Assembly: GCF_036030735.1 (NCBI RefSeq)
Contig: NZ_CP107928.1
Span: 186,001 to 250,000 of the forward strand
From: Streptomyces sp. NBC_00425
Lineage (GTDB): Bacteria; Actinomycetota; Actinomycetes; Streptomycetales; Streptomycetaceae
Length of the DNA stretch: 64,000 bases
Reading direction: 5' to 3'
Translations under genes and position numbers: made by a program
The notes under the pieces: generated by a model
Database searches by the model: none
Told to the model about the DNA's origin: nothing
The model's input: the letters and a program-made list of their open reading frames with translations, nothing else
Part shown: one piece after another, positions 55,112-63,852 of the stretch
Numbering within the stretch: position 1 is the stretch's first letter
How the letters are laid out: every line of letters begins with the position of its first letter

Positions 55112-55797
55112 GCCCCACACCGATCTCCGTGATCATCGCCGACGACCATCGGGTCGTGCGCGAGGGCCTGGCCACCATCCTCGGCGCCGTCGACGGGGTG
55201 CACATCGCCGGACTGGCCGCGGACGGCGCTCAGGCCGTCGATCTCGCTGCCCGGCACGAGGCCGACGTGGTCTTGATGGATCTTCACATGCCCGGCACCG
55301 ACGGTGTCGAGGCCACGCGCCGGCTCAGGGCCGAGCGTCCGGCCACGGCCGTCGTGGTACTCACCACCTATACCGACGACGACTCCATCCTCGCCGCACT
55401 CGAGGCCAGCGCCACCGGCTACCTGACCAAGAATGCCTCCGCCGCGGACATCCACCGCGCCATCGAGGCCGCCGCCTGCGGCCACACCATGCTCGACCCT
55501 CTTGCCGCCGCCCGCCTGATCCACGCCAGCCGCCGCAACGACCCGGGCCACACTGTGAAGAACGCGGCCCTCCCCGACGGCCTCACCGAACGCGAGGCCC
55601 AGGTGCTCGGCCTGGTCGCGCAGGGTCTGTCCAACGCGGAGATCGCCGCCCGGCTGTACCTGAGCCGCTCCACGGTGAAGACACATATCCATCAGATCTT
55701 CGCCAAGACCGGCAGCCGCGACCGTCCGCAGGCCATTGTGTACGCGCACCGGCATGGGATACACGCCGAGGAGGATCCGGCCCGGCGGAACGGGTGA
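55108..55797 (+). CDS. NarL/LuxR-type response regulator
   Basis: 229 residues. Receiver domain 1-125 with acidic pocket IIADDH, phospho-Asp58 in VVLMDLHMPG, VVVLTTYTDD and Lys in YLTKNAS. The C-terminal LuxR helix-turn-helix (about 160-220) reads LTEREAQVLGLVAQGLSNAE, IAARLYLSRSTVKTHIHQIF. The Ser in YLSRSTVK and overall spacing are canonical. Partner of the overlapping kinase; target genes are unknown, possibly the membrane protein upstream. Confidence 0.92.
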   Translation: MSPTPISVIIADDHRVVREGLATILGAVDGVHIAGLAADGAQAVDLAARHEADVVLMDLHMPGTDGVEATRRLRAERPATAVVVLTTYTDDDSILAALEASATGYLTKNASAADIHRAIEAAACGHTMLDPLAAARLIHASRRNDPGHTVKNAALPDGLTEREAQVLGLVAQGLSNAEIAARLYLSRSTVKTHIHQIFAKTGSRDRPQAIVYAHRHGIHAEEDPARRNG

Positions 55798-55858
55798 CGG
55801 GCCAGTCCTTCTGAGCTTCACGATCAACTCATTGCCCCTTTGACGCGTCTCCGGGTCA

Positions 55859-55900
55859 CGGGTCAGCCCCGACCGGGAGTGTCCGCTCTGGGCTGACCCG
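55859..55900 (+). terminator. Stem-loop terminator
   Basis: 11-bp perfect stem (55859-55869 and 55890-55900) with a 20-base loop, 62 bases past the response regulator stop. Nothing else is seen in 55798-56062. Confidence 0.55.
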
Positions 55901-56062
55901 CGCGTCGGGCAGCCGACGGTCCACAGATCACCGGCAGCGCCAACGAACCCGCTGCGGGCGAGCACGTCCCACTCACACTCGCGGGGGAAGCGACACGGAC
56001 GGGTCCGACTCGAACGACAACGGGCCGAGCGTGCCGGGAGTGTAGGTGTGGCCAGGGCCGGG

Positions 56063-56731
56063 TCAGCCCTGCTCCTTCGCCCTCGCCGCGTAGACGGGCA
56101 CGTACTCCTGGCCGGAGACCTCCGCTATGCACTGCATGATCAGGTCGGAGACGGCCCTTCGGGCACCGGCGTCAGCGGCGGAGCTCTCGTACAGGGAGAG
56201 GTCGACGGGCTTACCGAAGGCGACCTTGACCTTGGCCGGACGCGGAAGCACCCGCCCGGGCGGCAGGACGCGGTCGGTACCGCTCATGGCCACCGGCACC
56301 ACGGGCGCGCCGGACTTGAGAGCCAGCCACGCCACGCCTGTCTTGGCCCGGTAGAGCCGGCCGTCCGGGGAGCGTGTGCCCTCGGGGTAGATGCAGAAGA
56401 CACCGCCGTCCTTCACCACCCGAAGGCACGCGTCGAGCGAGGCTACCGCCGCACGTTGGTTCTCGCGGTCGACTGGCACCTGCCCACTGCCCCGCATGAA
56501 GGACGAGACGATCCGGGTCGGCCAGGGGCCTCCCCCAAAGTACTCCGCCTTCGCCATGAAGGTCACCTGTCGGTCCAGCACCAGCGGTAGGAAGGTGGAG
56601 TCCACGATGGACAGGTGGTTGGACGCGAGTATGACGCCGTTCGACTGCGGCACATTCTCCAGGCCCACGACTTCGAGCCGCGCCGCGGTACGCAGCACCG
56701 GTCCGGTCAGCCGCTTCAAGTGCTCATACAT
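56063..56731 (-). CDS. PlsC-type 1-acylglycerol-3-phosphate acyltransferase
   Basis: 222 residues from the ATG at 56731, with GAGG 6 bases upstream. The acyltransferase motifs are ordered as expected: ILASNHLSIVDSTF (H39-x4-D44), VPVDRENQRAA, FCIYPEGTRSPDGRLYRAKT and VPVAMSGTD. It transfers an acyl chain to lysophosphatidic acid or a related acceptor at the cytoplasmic membrane. The short length fits the soluble, peripherally bound actinobacterial branch. Monocistronic. Confidence 0.9.
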   Translation of the reverse strand: MYEHLKRLTGPVLRTAARLEVVGLENVPQSNGVILASNHLSIVDSTFLPLVLDRQVTFMAKAEYFGGGPWPTRIVSSFMRGSGQVPVDRENQRAAVASLDACLRVVKDGGVFCIYPEGTRSPDGRLYRAKTGVAWLALKSGAPVVPVAMSGTDRVLPPGRVLPRPAKVKVAFGKPVDLSLYESSAADAGARRAVSDLIMQCIAEVSGQEYVPVYAARAKEQG

Positions 56732-56891
56732 CAATGCCTCGTTCCTCTATGGCTCGTGCGCATCGCGCGTTGGCGCGACCCTCGTTCGCCCGCGGCGGCA
56801 AACTGGAACATGGCACGGCATTCCAGCGCATGCCGGACGTACGCGGTACCGAGCGCCTCCAACTGGCCGCGCGATGACGGAGTGCCACCAG

Positions 56892-57383
56892 TCATGCGCC
56901 GGCCCGGGCGCTCAGCAGGTTCACAACCGTCACCCGCAGCACCGGCTCGCCGCCCTGATCGAGAAGCTCGGCGAGCGTGCGCACGATGCCGCGTCGCGGA
57001 TCGGAGCTCGACAGCCGGGTGTCGAGGGTTCGAAGGCGTAGGCGGAGCCGGTCGCCGGGGCGCACGGGCTTGAGCCAGCGCAGTTCGTCCACCCCGGGGC
57101 TGCCCAGACTCGCGACCTTCGACAGATAGTGCCTGGCGAACAGTTGCATCATCAGTGCGACGGTGTGCCAGCCGCTGGCGACCAGCCCGCCGAAGGGACC
57201 CTGCCGCGCGGCGACGGGATCGATATGGAAGGACTGAGGGTCGTAACGCGAGCTGAAGCCGACGATCTCCTCCTCGGTGACCGCAACGCTGCCGTACTCA
57301 TACGTCGCACCCGCTGTGTAGTCCTCGAAGTACCGGTCGTCGATGGGGACCGTGAATCCGTCCATGCCCTGGTGTCCATTCAT
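56892..57383 (-). CDS. MaoC-like hydratase/dehydratase
   Basis: 163 residues, ATG at 57383 with GGAG nearby. Hot-dog fold with the catalytic block YDPQSFHIDPVAARQGPFGG (Asp/His of the R-enoyl-CoA hydratase type) and VASGWHTVALMMQLF. VNLLSARAGA ends the protein. Likely hydrates enoyl-CoA or dehydrates hydroxyacyl-CoA. It overlaps the upstream open frame by 4 bases (ATGA), making it the last gene of a TetR-led operon. Confidence 0.87.
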   Translation of the reverse strand: MNGHQGMDGFTVPIDDRYFEDYTAGATYEYGSVAVTEEEIVGFSSRYDPQSFHIDPVAARQGPFGGLVASGWHTVALMMQLFARHYLSKVASLGSPGVDELRWLKPVRPGDRLRLRLRTLDTRLSSSDPRRGIVRTLAELLDQGGEPVLRVTVVNLLSARAGA

Positions 57384-57847
57384 GTTGCTCCATGTTTACG
57401 AGCTCTGGGCAAAAGTCCTGAGGGGAGGAGGCCGCGGGCCACGACCGCGGCCATGAGCAGCAAGATGGTTCGCAGGGAGGCAGCAGCGCCTGCGCTGCGA
57501 TGGCTACGCCGAGAGGTCGGGCCGATGTTCCTCGCGGTCCTTTTCAAGCCGACGACGGCTCCGGCGTACTCGCGTGGCGCGTCGCCCACGACCATTGCGG
57601 TGGCGGTGGCGGTGGCGGTGGCGGTGGCGGTGGCGGTCACCATGACGGCGACGAAGCCGAGCAGACCGACACAAGCAGTCGCAGATGCGGGAAACCCGGT
57701 ACTGGTCCACTGGATCTGTGCCGGGCTCGCGGCGAGCGAACGCTGCAGGCTGGGCTGCGCCACCAGCAGAACGGTGCCGCCCAGTGCGACGGTCACCGCG
57801 CCGGCCACGCTGACGAGGCGGGAGGAGCGTCGCAGTCGCCCGGTCAT
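57380..57847 (-). pseudogene. Major facilitator fragment with internal deletion
   Basis: An open frame of 155 codons whose start overlaps the TetR stop and whose stop overlaps the MaoC start. It reads VAGAVTVALGGTVLLVAQPS and QRSLAASPAQIQW, like helix 1 and its loop in drug-efflux MFS proteins. It then passes through an Ala-Thr hexanucleotide repeat to DAPREYAGAVVGLKRTARNI, which normally lies in the C-terminal half. About two thirds of the protein is gone. Because the frame stays open, it may still support translational coupling. Confidence 0.6.
57598..57637. repeat. Hexanucleotide microsatellite
   Basis: CGGTGG repeated six times and followed by CGGT. It lies at the deletion joint inside the MFS fragment and encodes alternating Ala-Thr there. 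Confidence 0.9.
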
Positions 57848-58456
57848 GAGACCACGGGCCCCGGATGGGCGGCCAGCGCAGCTTCGATCAGCCGGTCGTG
57901 ACTGTCGGAACCGTCGCCGCCGAGGGCGAGTTGCAGGCTGCCCCAGGACCACAGTTGGACGATGCCGTGCAGGTTCGCCCGCAGGGCGGCCGCAGTGACG
58001 GCCGCCGAAGGCTCCAACGCCTGTGCCCGGCACCGAGCGACGAGCTCGGTGACGCGCTGGAACATCGGGAGCGTCGCCGCCCGCAGCCGAGGCTCGTCCG
58101 GAGCTCCACTCTGCTCACCGCTGTCGAGCAGGTCGTGACGGAACATCAACTCGAACATGCCGCGATGTTCCAGTGCGTAGGTGACATACACCCGCGCCAG
58201 CGCCGCCAACTCAGCACGCGGCACGGCAGTCCCGGCCGTGGCTGCCGCGGACCGCACGCCCAGCTCCTCGAAGCCTCTGTGCGCGATCGCCGACCGCAGC
58301 GCCCCGGTGTGTCGGAAAGTAGCGCCGCGGCGCACCGTGCGACACGCCTGCCCGGCGGGCGATCTCCCGAAGACCAACCGAAGCGGTGCCCTCGGACAGC
58401 GCCAGCTCTACGCCGGCATCGACCAGTCGTTCCCGCAGGGGCCCTTCAACATCCAT
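57844..58456 (-). CDS. TetR-family regulator (frameshifted)
   Basis: About 204 residues if continuous. The N-terminal frame from the ATG at 58456 holds the helix-turn-helix (ERLVDAGVELALSEGTASVG, LREIARRAGVSHGAPRRYFP). The rest is in a second frame starting around LRSAIAHRGFEELGVRSAAA and including RVYVTYALEHRGMFELMFRH. One extra G in a four-G run near 58308 separates them, so sequencing error is possible. The WHG-like C-terminal domain ends GPVVS. Two palindromes lie upstream, so autoregulation is likely. Confidence 0.7.
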
Positions 58457-58492
58457 AGACAGTGTCTACCAGACCTTCGTAGACAGCGTCTA
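58456..58492. promoter_or_regulatory. Twin TetR operators
   Basis: TAGACAGTGTCTA at 58456-58468 and TAGACAGCGTCTA at 58480-58492: two 13-bp palindromes sharing TAGAC-N3-GTCTA, 24 bases apart start to start. The first overlaps the TetR start codon. Confidence 0.8.
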
Positions 58493-58539
58493 GCGACAAC
58501 TCGTCTGCGCGGACTGGGAGGTCGTATTTTCCCGTTGGT

Positions 58540-58833
58540 TCATCCCGGGATCTGCTGTTCGATCTGCGGTGTCGGGTCGCGCCAGGAGATGGTGTTCTCA
58601 CTGGTGAGACGGCGGGCCATCACGTCTGCCACAGCGATATGGGTCAGGGCTTCGGAGCGGGTGGGGAGGGTTTCGTAGCCGCGGGCCAGGCGGCGGTGGA
58701 GCATGAGCCGGCCGTAGGTCCGCTCGACCACTCGCCGTTTCGGGATCGGGGTCAATCCCCTGGTGCCGGGCGTGCGTTGCGTGATTTCCATGTCGATGCC
58801 GCGGGTGGCTGCGTGCTCGACGAGGCGCCGGCG
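58540..58833 (-). pseudogene. IS5-family transposase, C-terminal half
   Basis: The block LVEHAATRGIDMEITQRTPG, TRGLTPIPKRRVVERTYGRL, MLHRRLARGYETLPTRSEAL ends at a stop at 58540. It is the third catalytic region (the E in VVER) and tail of an IS5-type transposase. Its upstream half continues at 59986, on the far side of the inserted IS630 element. Confidence 0.75.
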
Positions 58834-59918
58834 TTACTGACGTTGTTGTCGTGGTGTCGTCGAGGTGAGGCCGGTTTCGGCGAGGCATCCGTCGATGAGG
58901 TTGCTGCGGTACTGGATCTTGCGGAGACCGTGTCGGAGCGTGCTGATGAGGTGTTCGGGGTCGGTGAAGGCGGTGTTGACCTGGCTGCTGCGCCGCAGCA
59001 GGGACCAGATGCCCTCGACGGGATTGAGGTCCGGCGCGTAGGCCGGCAGAAAGTAGCAGGTGATCCACTCGTGGGTGTCGACGAACTCCCGCAGCCGGCG
59101 GTCTTTGTGGACGTTGAGGTTGTCCCACACGAGCACGATCGGGGCGCCGAGCTGCTGGTGGGCGGCGATGAGCAGGTCACGGTAGTCGGTCCAGGTGAAA
59201 CTGCGTCTGCCACCCCGCTTGTGATCCGTGTGCCGCTTGGGCCGGTAGATCAGCCGTGAGCGTTCGCCCTGCTTGTAGCAGGCCAGGGCAGCAACGGAGA
59301 AGCGTCGCTGGGAGCGTCCGCGCACTCGGATGACGGGGGTGCATCCGCGCCGGGCCCACGTGCGTGCGGTGGGCGGCGTCATCGAGAAGCCGGCCTCGTC
59401 TTCGAAGCACAGCCAGACATCGAGCGCCGCCACGGACCTTCCACCTCCGGCCAGGTCTCCTTCACCCAGCCCGCCACGGCCGCCTCGTCTCGCTCAACGG
59501 CTCGGCGGGCCGGGACCTGGTGGCTGAAGCCGTGCCGGTGCAACATCCGCGCGATCGCCGACAGCGTCATGCTCTTGTGGAACCGGCGTCCGATCAGCGT
59601 TTTGACCCTTGCCAGCGTCCAGGTCTGGTCCGGCCAGCCGTGCGCGACCGGCCCCTTGGCCAACTCCTCTTCGAGTACTGCGAACAGGGCCTCACTGAGC
59701 TTGGGCACGGAGACCGGTCCGGCGGACCGCAGCCCCTCAGCGCCCGCATCGTGGTAGGCCCGGCGCCAACGCTGCACCGAGCGCACACTCACCCGTAAGT
59801 CCTTGGCGACCTCCGCGTTGGAGACACCAGCAGCAAACTGCTCCGCGGCCTCCAGCCGGATCCGCTCACGAAACGCCTGCCGTTCAGGCGTCAGCCCACC
59901 ACCCTGCGGATACCTCAC
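58834..59918 (-). pseudogene. IS630-family transposase (frameshifted)
   Basis: A GTG at 59918 starts RYPQGGGLTPERQAFRERIR. The helix-turn-helix (GVSNAEVAKDLRVSVRSVQR) and linker follow to WPEVEGPWRR. The frame then changes near 59425 to LDVWLCFEDEAGFSMTPPTA (first Asp), VLVWDNLNVHKDRRLREFVD (second Asp) and LPAYAPDLNPVEGIWSLLRR (Glu). Adding one C restores a continuous protein of about 360 residues. Whether this is a programmed shift, decay or an assembly error is open. The stop codon TAA is formed by the target TA. Confidence 0.75.
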
Positions 59919-59983
59919 ACCACCGGCATACCGCAACGATCACACATCGTCAGCCCCCAACGACATTACGTCGCAAAGGTCAG
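58837..59983 (-). mobile_element. IS630-family element, 1147 bp, inserted in an IS5 copy
   Basis: The ends carry short inverted repeats beginning CTGAC (left 58837, right ending 59983) and are flanked by TA at 58835-58836 and 59984-59985, the target duplication of IS630/Tc1 elements. The flanks rejoin the interrupted IS5 transposase reading (WVDGGY to LVEHAAT). Confidence 0.7.
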
Positions 59984-59985
59984 TA

Positions 59986-60060
59986 GCCGCCGTCGACCCA
60001 CGCTTTACGGCTGCGGGGATGTTCGGCGGCGACCTGGTCCAGGAGCCGAGTGCCGGCGAT
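59986..60060 (-). pseudogene. IS5-family transposase, upstream fragment
   Basis: IAGTRLLDQVAAEHPRSRKA followed by WVDGGY, which directly precedes the fragment at 58540-58833 in intact relatives. The N-terminal two thirds of the transposase is missing. Confidence 0.65.
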
Positions 60061-60142
60061 CGGCGCCTGCGCGGGCCGGCGGGGCTGACGGGGGCGGGAC
60101 GGGGCATCCGCAAAGGAACAGCCCACCCACCGGGAGCCATCC

Positions 60143-60607
60143 GTGACCCCACACCTCGCCCTCGCCCGCACCTGCCGCACCCTGGCCTTCACCGAAGTGG
60201 TGACCGCGGCCTGGCTCCTCGCCAACCACGAGTGGCTGCTCGGGATCCTTGTCGTCTGGGCCGCGCCCAGCTTGCTCGCCGCCGACGGCCTGTGCCGAAG
60301 CGCGCACCATCGCGCACGGGCCAAGGCACAGCGCACGGCACCGTTGGAGGCCGGCGAGCAGGTCCCGCCGCTCACGCCGTGCTGCCCGTTCTGGAAGCAC
60401 TCCGACGGCCAGATCCACGGACGGGGCTGCACCCGCCCGCCCCTCCCCCGACGTGACACCTACCGCCTCGATGACGGCGGCCGAGCCGCGTTCCTGCCCG
60501 GCGTGCACCCCGGTGGCCCGTGCGCCGGTCTCGTCGGGGATCCGGGCCGCTGGTGGGGCGAGCCGGCATGCAGGCCACCAGGCGTGCAGTGGTGTGGCGG
60601 TCAGTGA
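60143..60607 (+). CDS. Hypothetical membrane protein of mobile-element type
   Basis: 154 residues from a GTG at 60143. Two N-terminal hydrophobic segments (LAFTEVVTAAWLLANHEWLL; GILVVWAAPSLLAADGLCR) are followed by a basic region and LTPCCPFWKHSDGQIHGRGC, a Cys/His-rich motif found in small proteins of actinomycete integrative plasmids. The last 45 residues are Gly/Pro-rich and may reflect a frame change after RRDTYRLDD. Function unknown. Confidence 0.5.
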   Translation: MTPHLALARTCRTLAFTEVVTAAWLLANHEWLLGILVVWAAPSLLAADGLCRSAHHRARAKAQRTAPLEAGEQVPPLTPCCPFWKHSDGQIHGRGCTRPPLPRRDTYRLDDGGRAAFLPGVHPGGPCAGLVGDPGRWWGEPACRPPGVQWCGGQ

Positions 60608-60720
60608 GCTTCTTCAAGCGGGCCACCGATCGGGTGACGGTCCGTGAAGCGCAACGAGCGAGGCCCCTGGGCAGTTGATCGAGATGTCTGACGTCTCAAC
60701 CACGCTGCTCAGGGGCCTCG

Positions 60721-61357
60721 TTGGTCATCTATCCTGCCGCACTCGACCTGCCACATGCGCTCGTGGAGTGGGTCACCAGGCTCATCGTCACACGTGAGGG
60801 TGACCTCCGCTGCAAGCTCCGTCCGTCCCAGCGCGCGATAGTGGCACTGGTGTACCTGCGCGAGCACACCACCCTGGCGAAGGTCGCTGCCGGCTTCGAG
60901 ATCAGCGAGTCCACCGCCCACGCCACACCAGCGAGCGCGGTCATCGACCTCCTCGCCGACCGCGCACCGGGCCTGCTGAAGGTCCTACGCGATCAGGATC
61001 CGGACTTCGTCCTCCTGGACGGCACGCTCGCCGAGTGCGACCGGGTCGGCGACGAACGGGCCCGACTACTCCCACAAGCGCCGCCGGCACGGGGTGAACG
61101 TGCAGGTGGTCACCGATCCGGACGGCCGGCTGCTGTGGCTCTCGCCCGCGCTGCCGGGCCGCTCCCACGACCTGACCGCCGCCCGCACCCACCGGATCAT
61201 CCGCATCTGCGAGCGCCATGGCGTTCCCATCCTGGCCGATCTCGCCTACCAGGGCGGTGGCCCCTGGCTGACCACGCGCATCAAACGCAGGCCCCTGCGG
61301 GAACTCACCCCTACCGAAAAGACCGTCAACCGGGCTCTGGCCGCGGCACGGGCACCA
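60721..61357 (+). pseudogene. IS5-family (DDE_Tnp_4) transposase, truncated and frameshifted
   Basis: A TTG at 60721 begins [40 protein letters not shown] is the helix-turn-helix and [18 protein letters not shown] the first catalytic Asp. One extra C near 61065 shifts the frame; [40 protein letters not shown] and [10 protein letters not shown] follow. The sequence ends at AAARAPG, where it joins a piece of another transposase in opposite orientation. An 11-bp inverted repeat (60659-60669 and 60710-60720) lies just upstream. Confidence 0.75.
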
Positions 61358-61433
61358 GGGCTGCGGACAGGGCCTGGTTCTCGGTCCGCTCGGCGAGGGT
61401 GAGTTCACCGCCCGGCGGGCGGCGCTTGGCTAG
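61358..61433 (-). pseudogene. Inverted fragment of another IS5-type transposase
   Basis: On the minus strand it reads [20 protein letters not shown], a block matching the segment [20 protein letters not shown] of the preceding transposase on the other strand. It marks a rearrangement joint. Confidence 0.55.
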
Positions 61434-62435
61434 GCGCTGTTTCTCGAATCTCCTGACGTGGGTGGGGTGTTGGGGTCAGGCTGGCTGTATGGGTCGTGGG
61501 GATCTGACGAACGCAGAGTGGGATCGGCTGGAGTCGTTGTTACCTCGTGGTGGTGCGCGTGGGGGCCGGTGGAGCGATCACCGGCGGGTGATCAACGGTG
61601 TGCTGTACCGGGTGCGGACGGGTGTGCAGTGGCGGGACCTGCCGGAGCGGTTCGGGCCTTGGGAGACCGTCTATAAACGGCATCGCCGCTGGTCAGCTGA
61701 TGGAACGTGGGCGATGCTGCTGTCTCGCGTTCAGGCCGCCGAGGACGCCGCAGGCCGAATCGACTGGGATGTGTCGGTGGACTCAACTGCTGTGCGCGCT
61801 CACCAGCATGCCGCCGGCGCGAGGAAGACGTCCCCGGCCGGGGATCCTCAAAAGGGGGTCGACCGGGGGACGAACCAGGCCGATCCGGTGCTTGGAAAAC
61901 TGGCCGCCCGGCTGGAGGAGGTAGTCAGATCGGCGAGTGCCTGGGACGTTCCCGCGGAGGCTTCACCACCAAAATCCATCTTGCCGCCGACGGACGATGC
62001 AGGCCTCTCGCCCTCCTGCTGACGCCAGGGCACTACGGTGACGGCCCTCAACTCGAGCGGGTCCTGGAGCAGGTTTCCGTACCCCGTATCGGCGTCGGAC
62101 GGCCTCGCACCCGGCCCGACCGCGTCCTGGCAGACAAGGCCTACACCGCCCGCAGAAACCGCCGCTACCTGCGACGACGCGGCATCCCGCACACCATCCC
62201 CGAACGCCTGGACCAGCAAAAGCACCGGCGCAACCGCGGCTCCCGAGGCGGCCGCCCCACCGGCTTCGACAGCGAGCGGTACAAGAAACGCAACACCGTC
62301 GAACGCGCCATCAACCGCCTCAAGAGCTTCCGCGCCGTCGCCACACGCTACGAGAAGCGGGCCTACGTCTACCTCGGCACCGTCACCCTCGCAGCCCTCA
62401 TGATCTGGCTCCGCACATGATCCGAGAAACAGTGC
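61434..62435 (+). mobile_element. IS5-family element (IS427-like), 1002 bp
   Basis: Terminal inverted repeats start GCGCTGTTTCTCGAATC (left) and GCACTGTTTCTCGGATC (right, complement). CTAG flanks both ends (61430-61433 and 62436-62439), fitting a 4-bp target duplication. The element holds two overlapping frames encoding one transposase. Confidence 0.8.
61489..62420 (+). CDS. IS5-family transposase, two frames with probable -1 frameshift
   Basis: The first frame (61489-62022) starts [20 protein letters not shown] and carries the DUF4096 domain ([20 protein letters not shown]) and the first Asp ([14 protein letters not shown]). The second frame (to 62420) carries [40 protein letters not shown] (second Asp), [20 protein letters not shown] (Glu) and the tail ALMIWLRT. 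A slippery heptamer A-AAG-GGG at 61851-61857 is in the right phase for a -1 shift from the first frame to the second, a known expression mode in IS427-type elements. The element may therefore be active. Confidence 0.8.
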
Positions 62436-62592
62436 CTAGTCCTCCACGTCGTGGCCGAGCTTGGCCTTGAGGGTGGCCTTGACGTCGATCTCGGCGAGGA
62501 CGCCGAAGCCCTGATCACCCAGAGCCTTGTGCACGGCGGTGACGCGTGGTGTCGAAGTCGATGCCGAGGCGGATGGTGCGGTCGTAGGGCAC
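62436..62592 (-). pseudogene. DUF302 protein remnant
   Basis: A GTG at 62592 with GGAGGG upstream starts PYDRTIRLGIDFDTT. After one inserted C near 62546 it continues VTAVHKALGDQGFGVLAEID and VKATLKAKLGHDVED. The IS element at 62435 cuts it there, and the stop comes from the CTAG target site. The rest of the gene is not on the other side of the element, so a deletion followed the insertion. Confidence 0.65.
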
Positions 62593-62884
62593 GGACCCTC
62601 CCGAGTGGCGTGCGCCGAGGTAGCCGCCGAGGAGACCGCCGGCGCCGCAGGAAAGGCCCAGCAGCCAGGTGGGGGTTACGTCGCCGGTGGTGGCGAGGGA
62701 GAGCAGCGCGTAGGTGGCCGCGCCGACGATGGAGGTGACGAAGGTGGAGGCCAGGGCGGCGGGTGCGACGGTGGCGACCGGTGCGCCGCGGCCGACGAGG
62801 ATCGGGCCGAGCACCGAGCCACCCCCGATTCCGTAGATGCCCCCGGCCACGCCGACGGCCAGGGCCAGCGACGTCGACACGGGC
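62593..62884 (-). pseudogene. TauE/SafE sulfite-exporter-type protein, C-terminal half
   Basis: Helices STSLALAVGVAGGIYGIGGG, SVLGPILVGRGAPVATVAPA, ALASTFVTSIVGAATYALLS and WLLGLSCGAGGLLGGYLGAR are the second half of a TauE/SafE membrane protein. The first four helices and the C-terminal end are missing. DUF302 follows at once, a pairing common in bacteria. Confidence 0.7.
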
Positions 62885-62964
62885 ACCGGCGACGACCGGG
62901 ACACGGCACATCGCCGCGCGACAACTCCCGGACCCGTCCCGGCCTTTTGGCGAGGCAGAAGCAG

Positions 62965-63852
62965 TCATGTAGGACGGCTGGCTGGCTCGCGGGACCCGAA
63001 GTCGCTGAAGGACTGGATGTGCCCGACGCTGCGCCGGGGTGGTGTTCGGCGCATGATGTCGAGCAGTTCTCGTGGTGTCTGGCTGGAGAGGGCTCGGAAG
63101 TCTCGGTTCATGTGGGATTGGTCGTGGTATCCCGCCAGGCTGGCCAGGTCGGCGAGCGAGTCCAGGCTGTTCGATGCCATGGTCAGGGTCCGGTGGAACC
63201 TGATGATGCGGGAGAGCGTTTGAGCAGGCAACCCGATGTGCTCGCGCAGCAGCCCCTGTATGCGGCGCTGACCGAGGCCGGTAGCCAGCATCAGCTCGCG
63301 TAAGGACACGGCGCCGCCACGATCACGCAGCAGAGCCCAAGCCTTGACCGCAGCAGGCGAAGGAGGCGTCCCGCCTCGGAGCCGCCGGGTGAGCAGGGCG
63401 TCGAGAATCTGCCAGCGGCGGGGCCAGTGCGGTGCGGCGGCCAGTTGTTCGGTGGCGTTTGCAGTCCAGCCGGATCCCATGATGTGGTCCGGGTCGATCA
63501 CTGTCTTCGCCAGGTGCTGCAGGGGAATGTGCAAAAGCTGGTAGGCGCCCAGCGGCGTGAGGTCGACCTCGAGGGCATACCCGGATCCGTCGAAGCCCGC
63601 GAGCGTGGACGTGGTCTGCAACCCTGCGATCATCGCCGGCCACGAAGCGGACGGCACCGGCTGTTCGGGACCGCTGTGGATGGTCAGCGGCTGACCCCAC
63701 GCCAGGAGCAGGGTGACGGTCGCCGAGGGAAGGGTGACCCGCGCGGGCCTCGCGCCCTCCATTCGGTGGCCTCGATAGCCGACGACGATGCCGCGCAAGG
63801 ATGCGGCGGGATGTCCGGTGTACTCGCCGGGCTGGTCGAACGGTTCGGTCAC
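62965..63852 (-). CDS. AraC-family transcriptional regulator
   Basis: 295 residues from a GTG at 63852, with GGAGGAACG about 8 bases upstream. The N-terminal sensing domain (about 1-150) is of the DUF6597 type (LRGIVVGYRGHRMEGARPAR, VTLLLAWGQPLTIHSGP). The C-terminal AraC domain (about 175-275) has both helix-turn-helix motifs: LRELMLATGLGQRRIQGLLR, then LADLASLAGYHDQSHMNRDF. The target is unknown; upstream DNA (63853-64000) holds no gene. Confidence 0.85.
   Translation of the reverse strand: MTEPFDQPGEYTGHPAASLRGIVVGYRGHRMEGARPARVTLPSATVTLLLAWGQPLTIHSGPEQPVPSASWPAMIAGLQTTSTLAGFDGSGYALEVDLTPLGAYQLLHIPLQHLAKTVIDPDHIMGSGWTANATEQLAAAPHWPRRWQILDALLTRRLRGGTPPSPAAVKAWALLRDRGGAVSLRELMLATGLGQRRIQGLLREHIGLPAQTLSRIIRFHRTLTMASNSLDSLADLASLAGYHDQSHMNRDFRALSSQTPRELLDIMRRTPPRRSVGHIQSFSDFGSREPASRPT

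Noticed and set aside
57598-57637. Hexanucleotide repeats as iterons or an origin
   Set aside because: Perfect simple repeat inside a coding frame, no replication gene nearby. It is a microsatellite.
60721-62022. A single 433-codon protein
   Set aside because: It is a chance in-frame join of a truncated transposase, an inverted fragment and the first frame of the next IS element.
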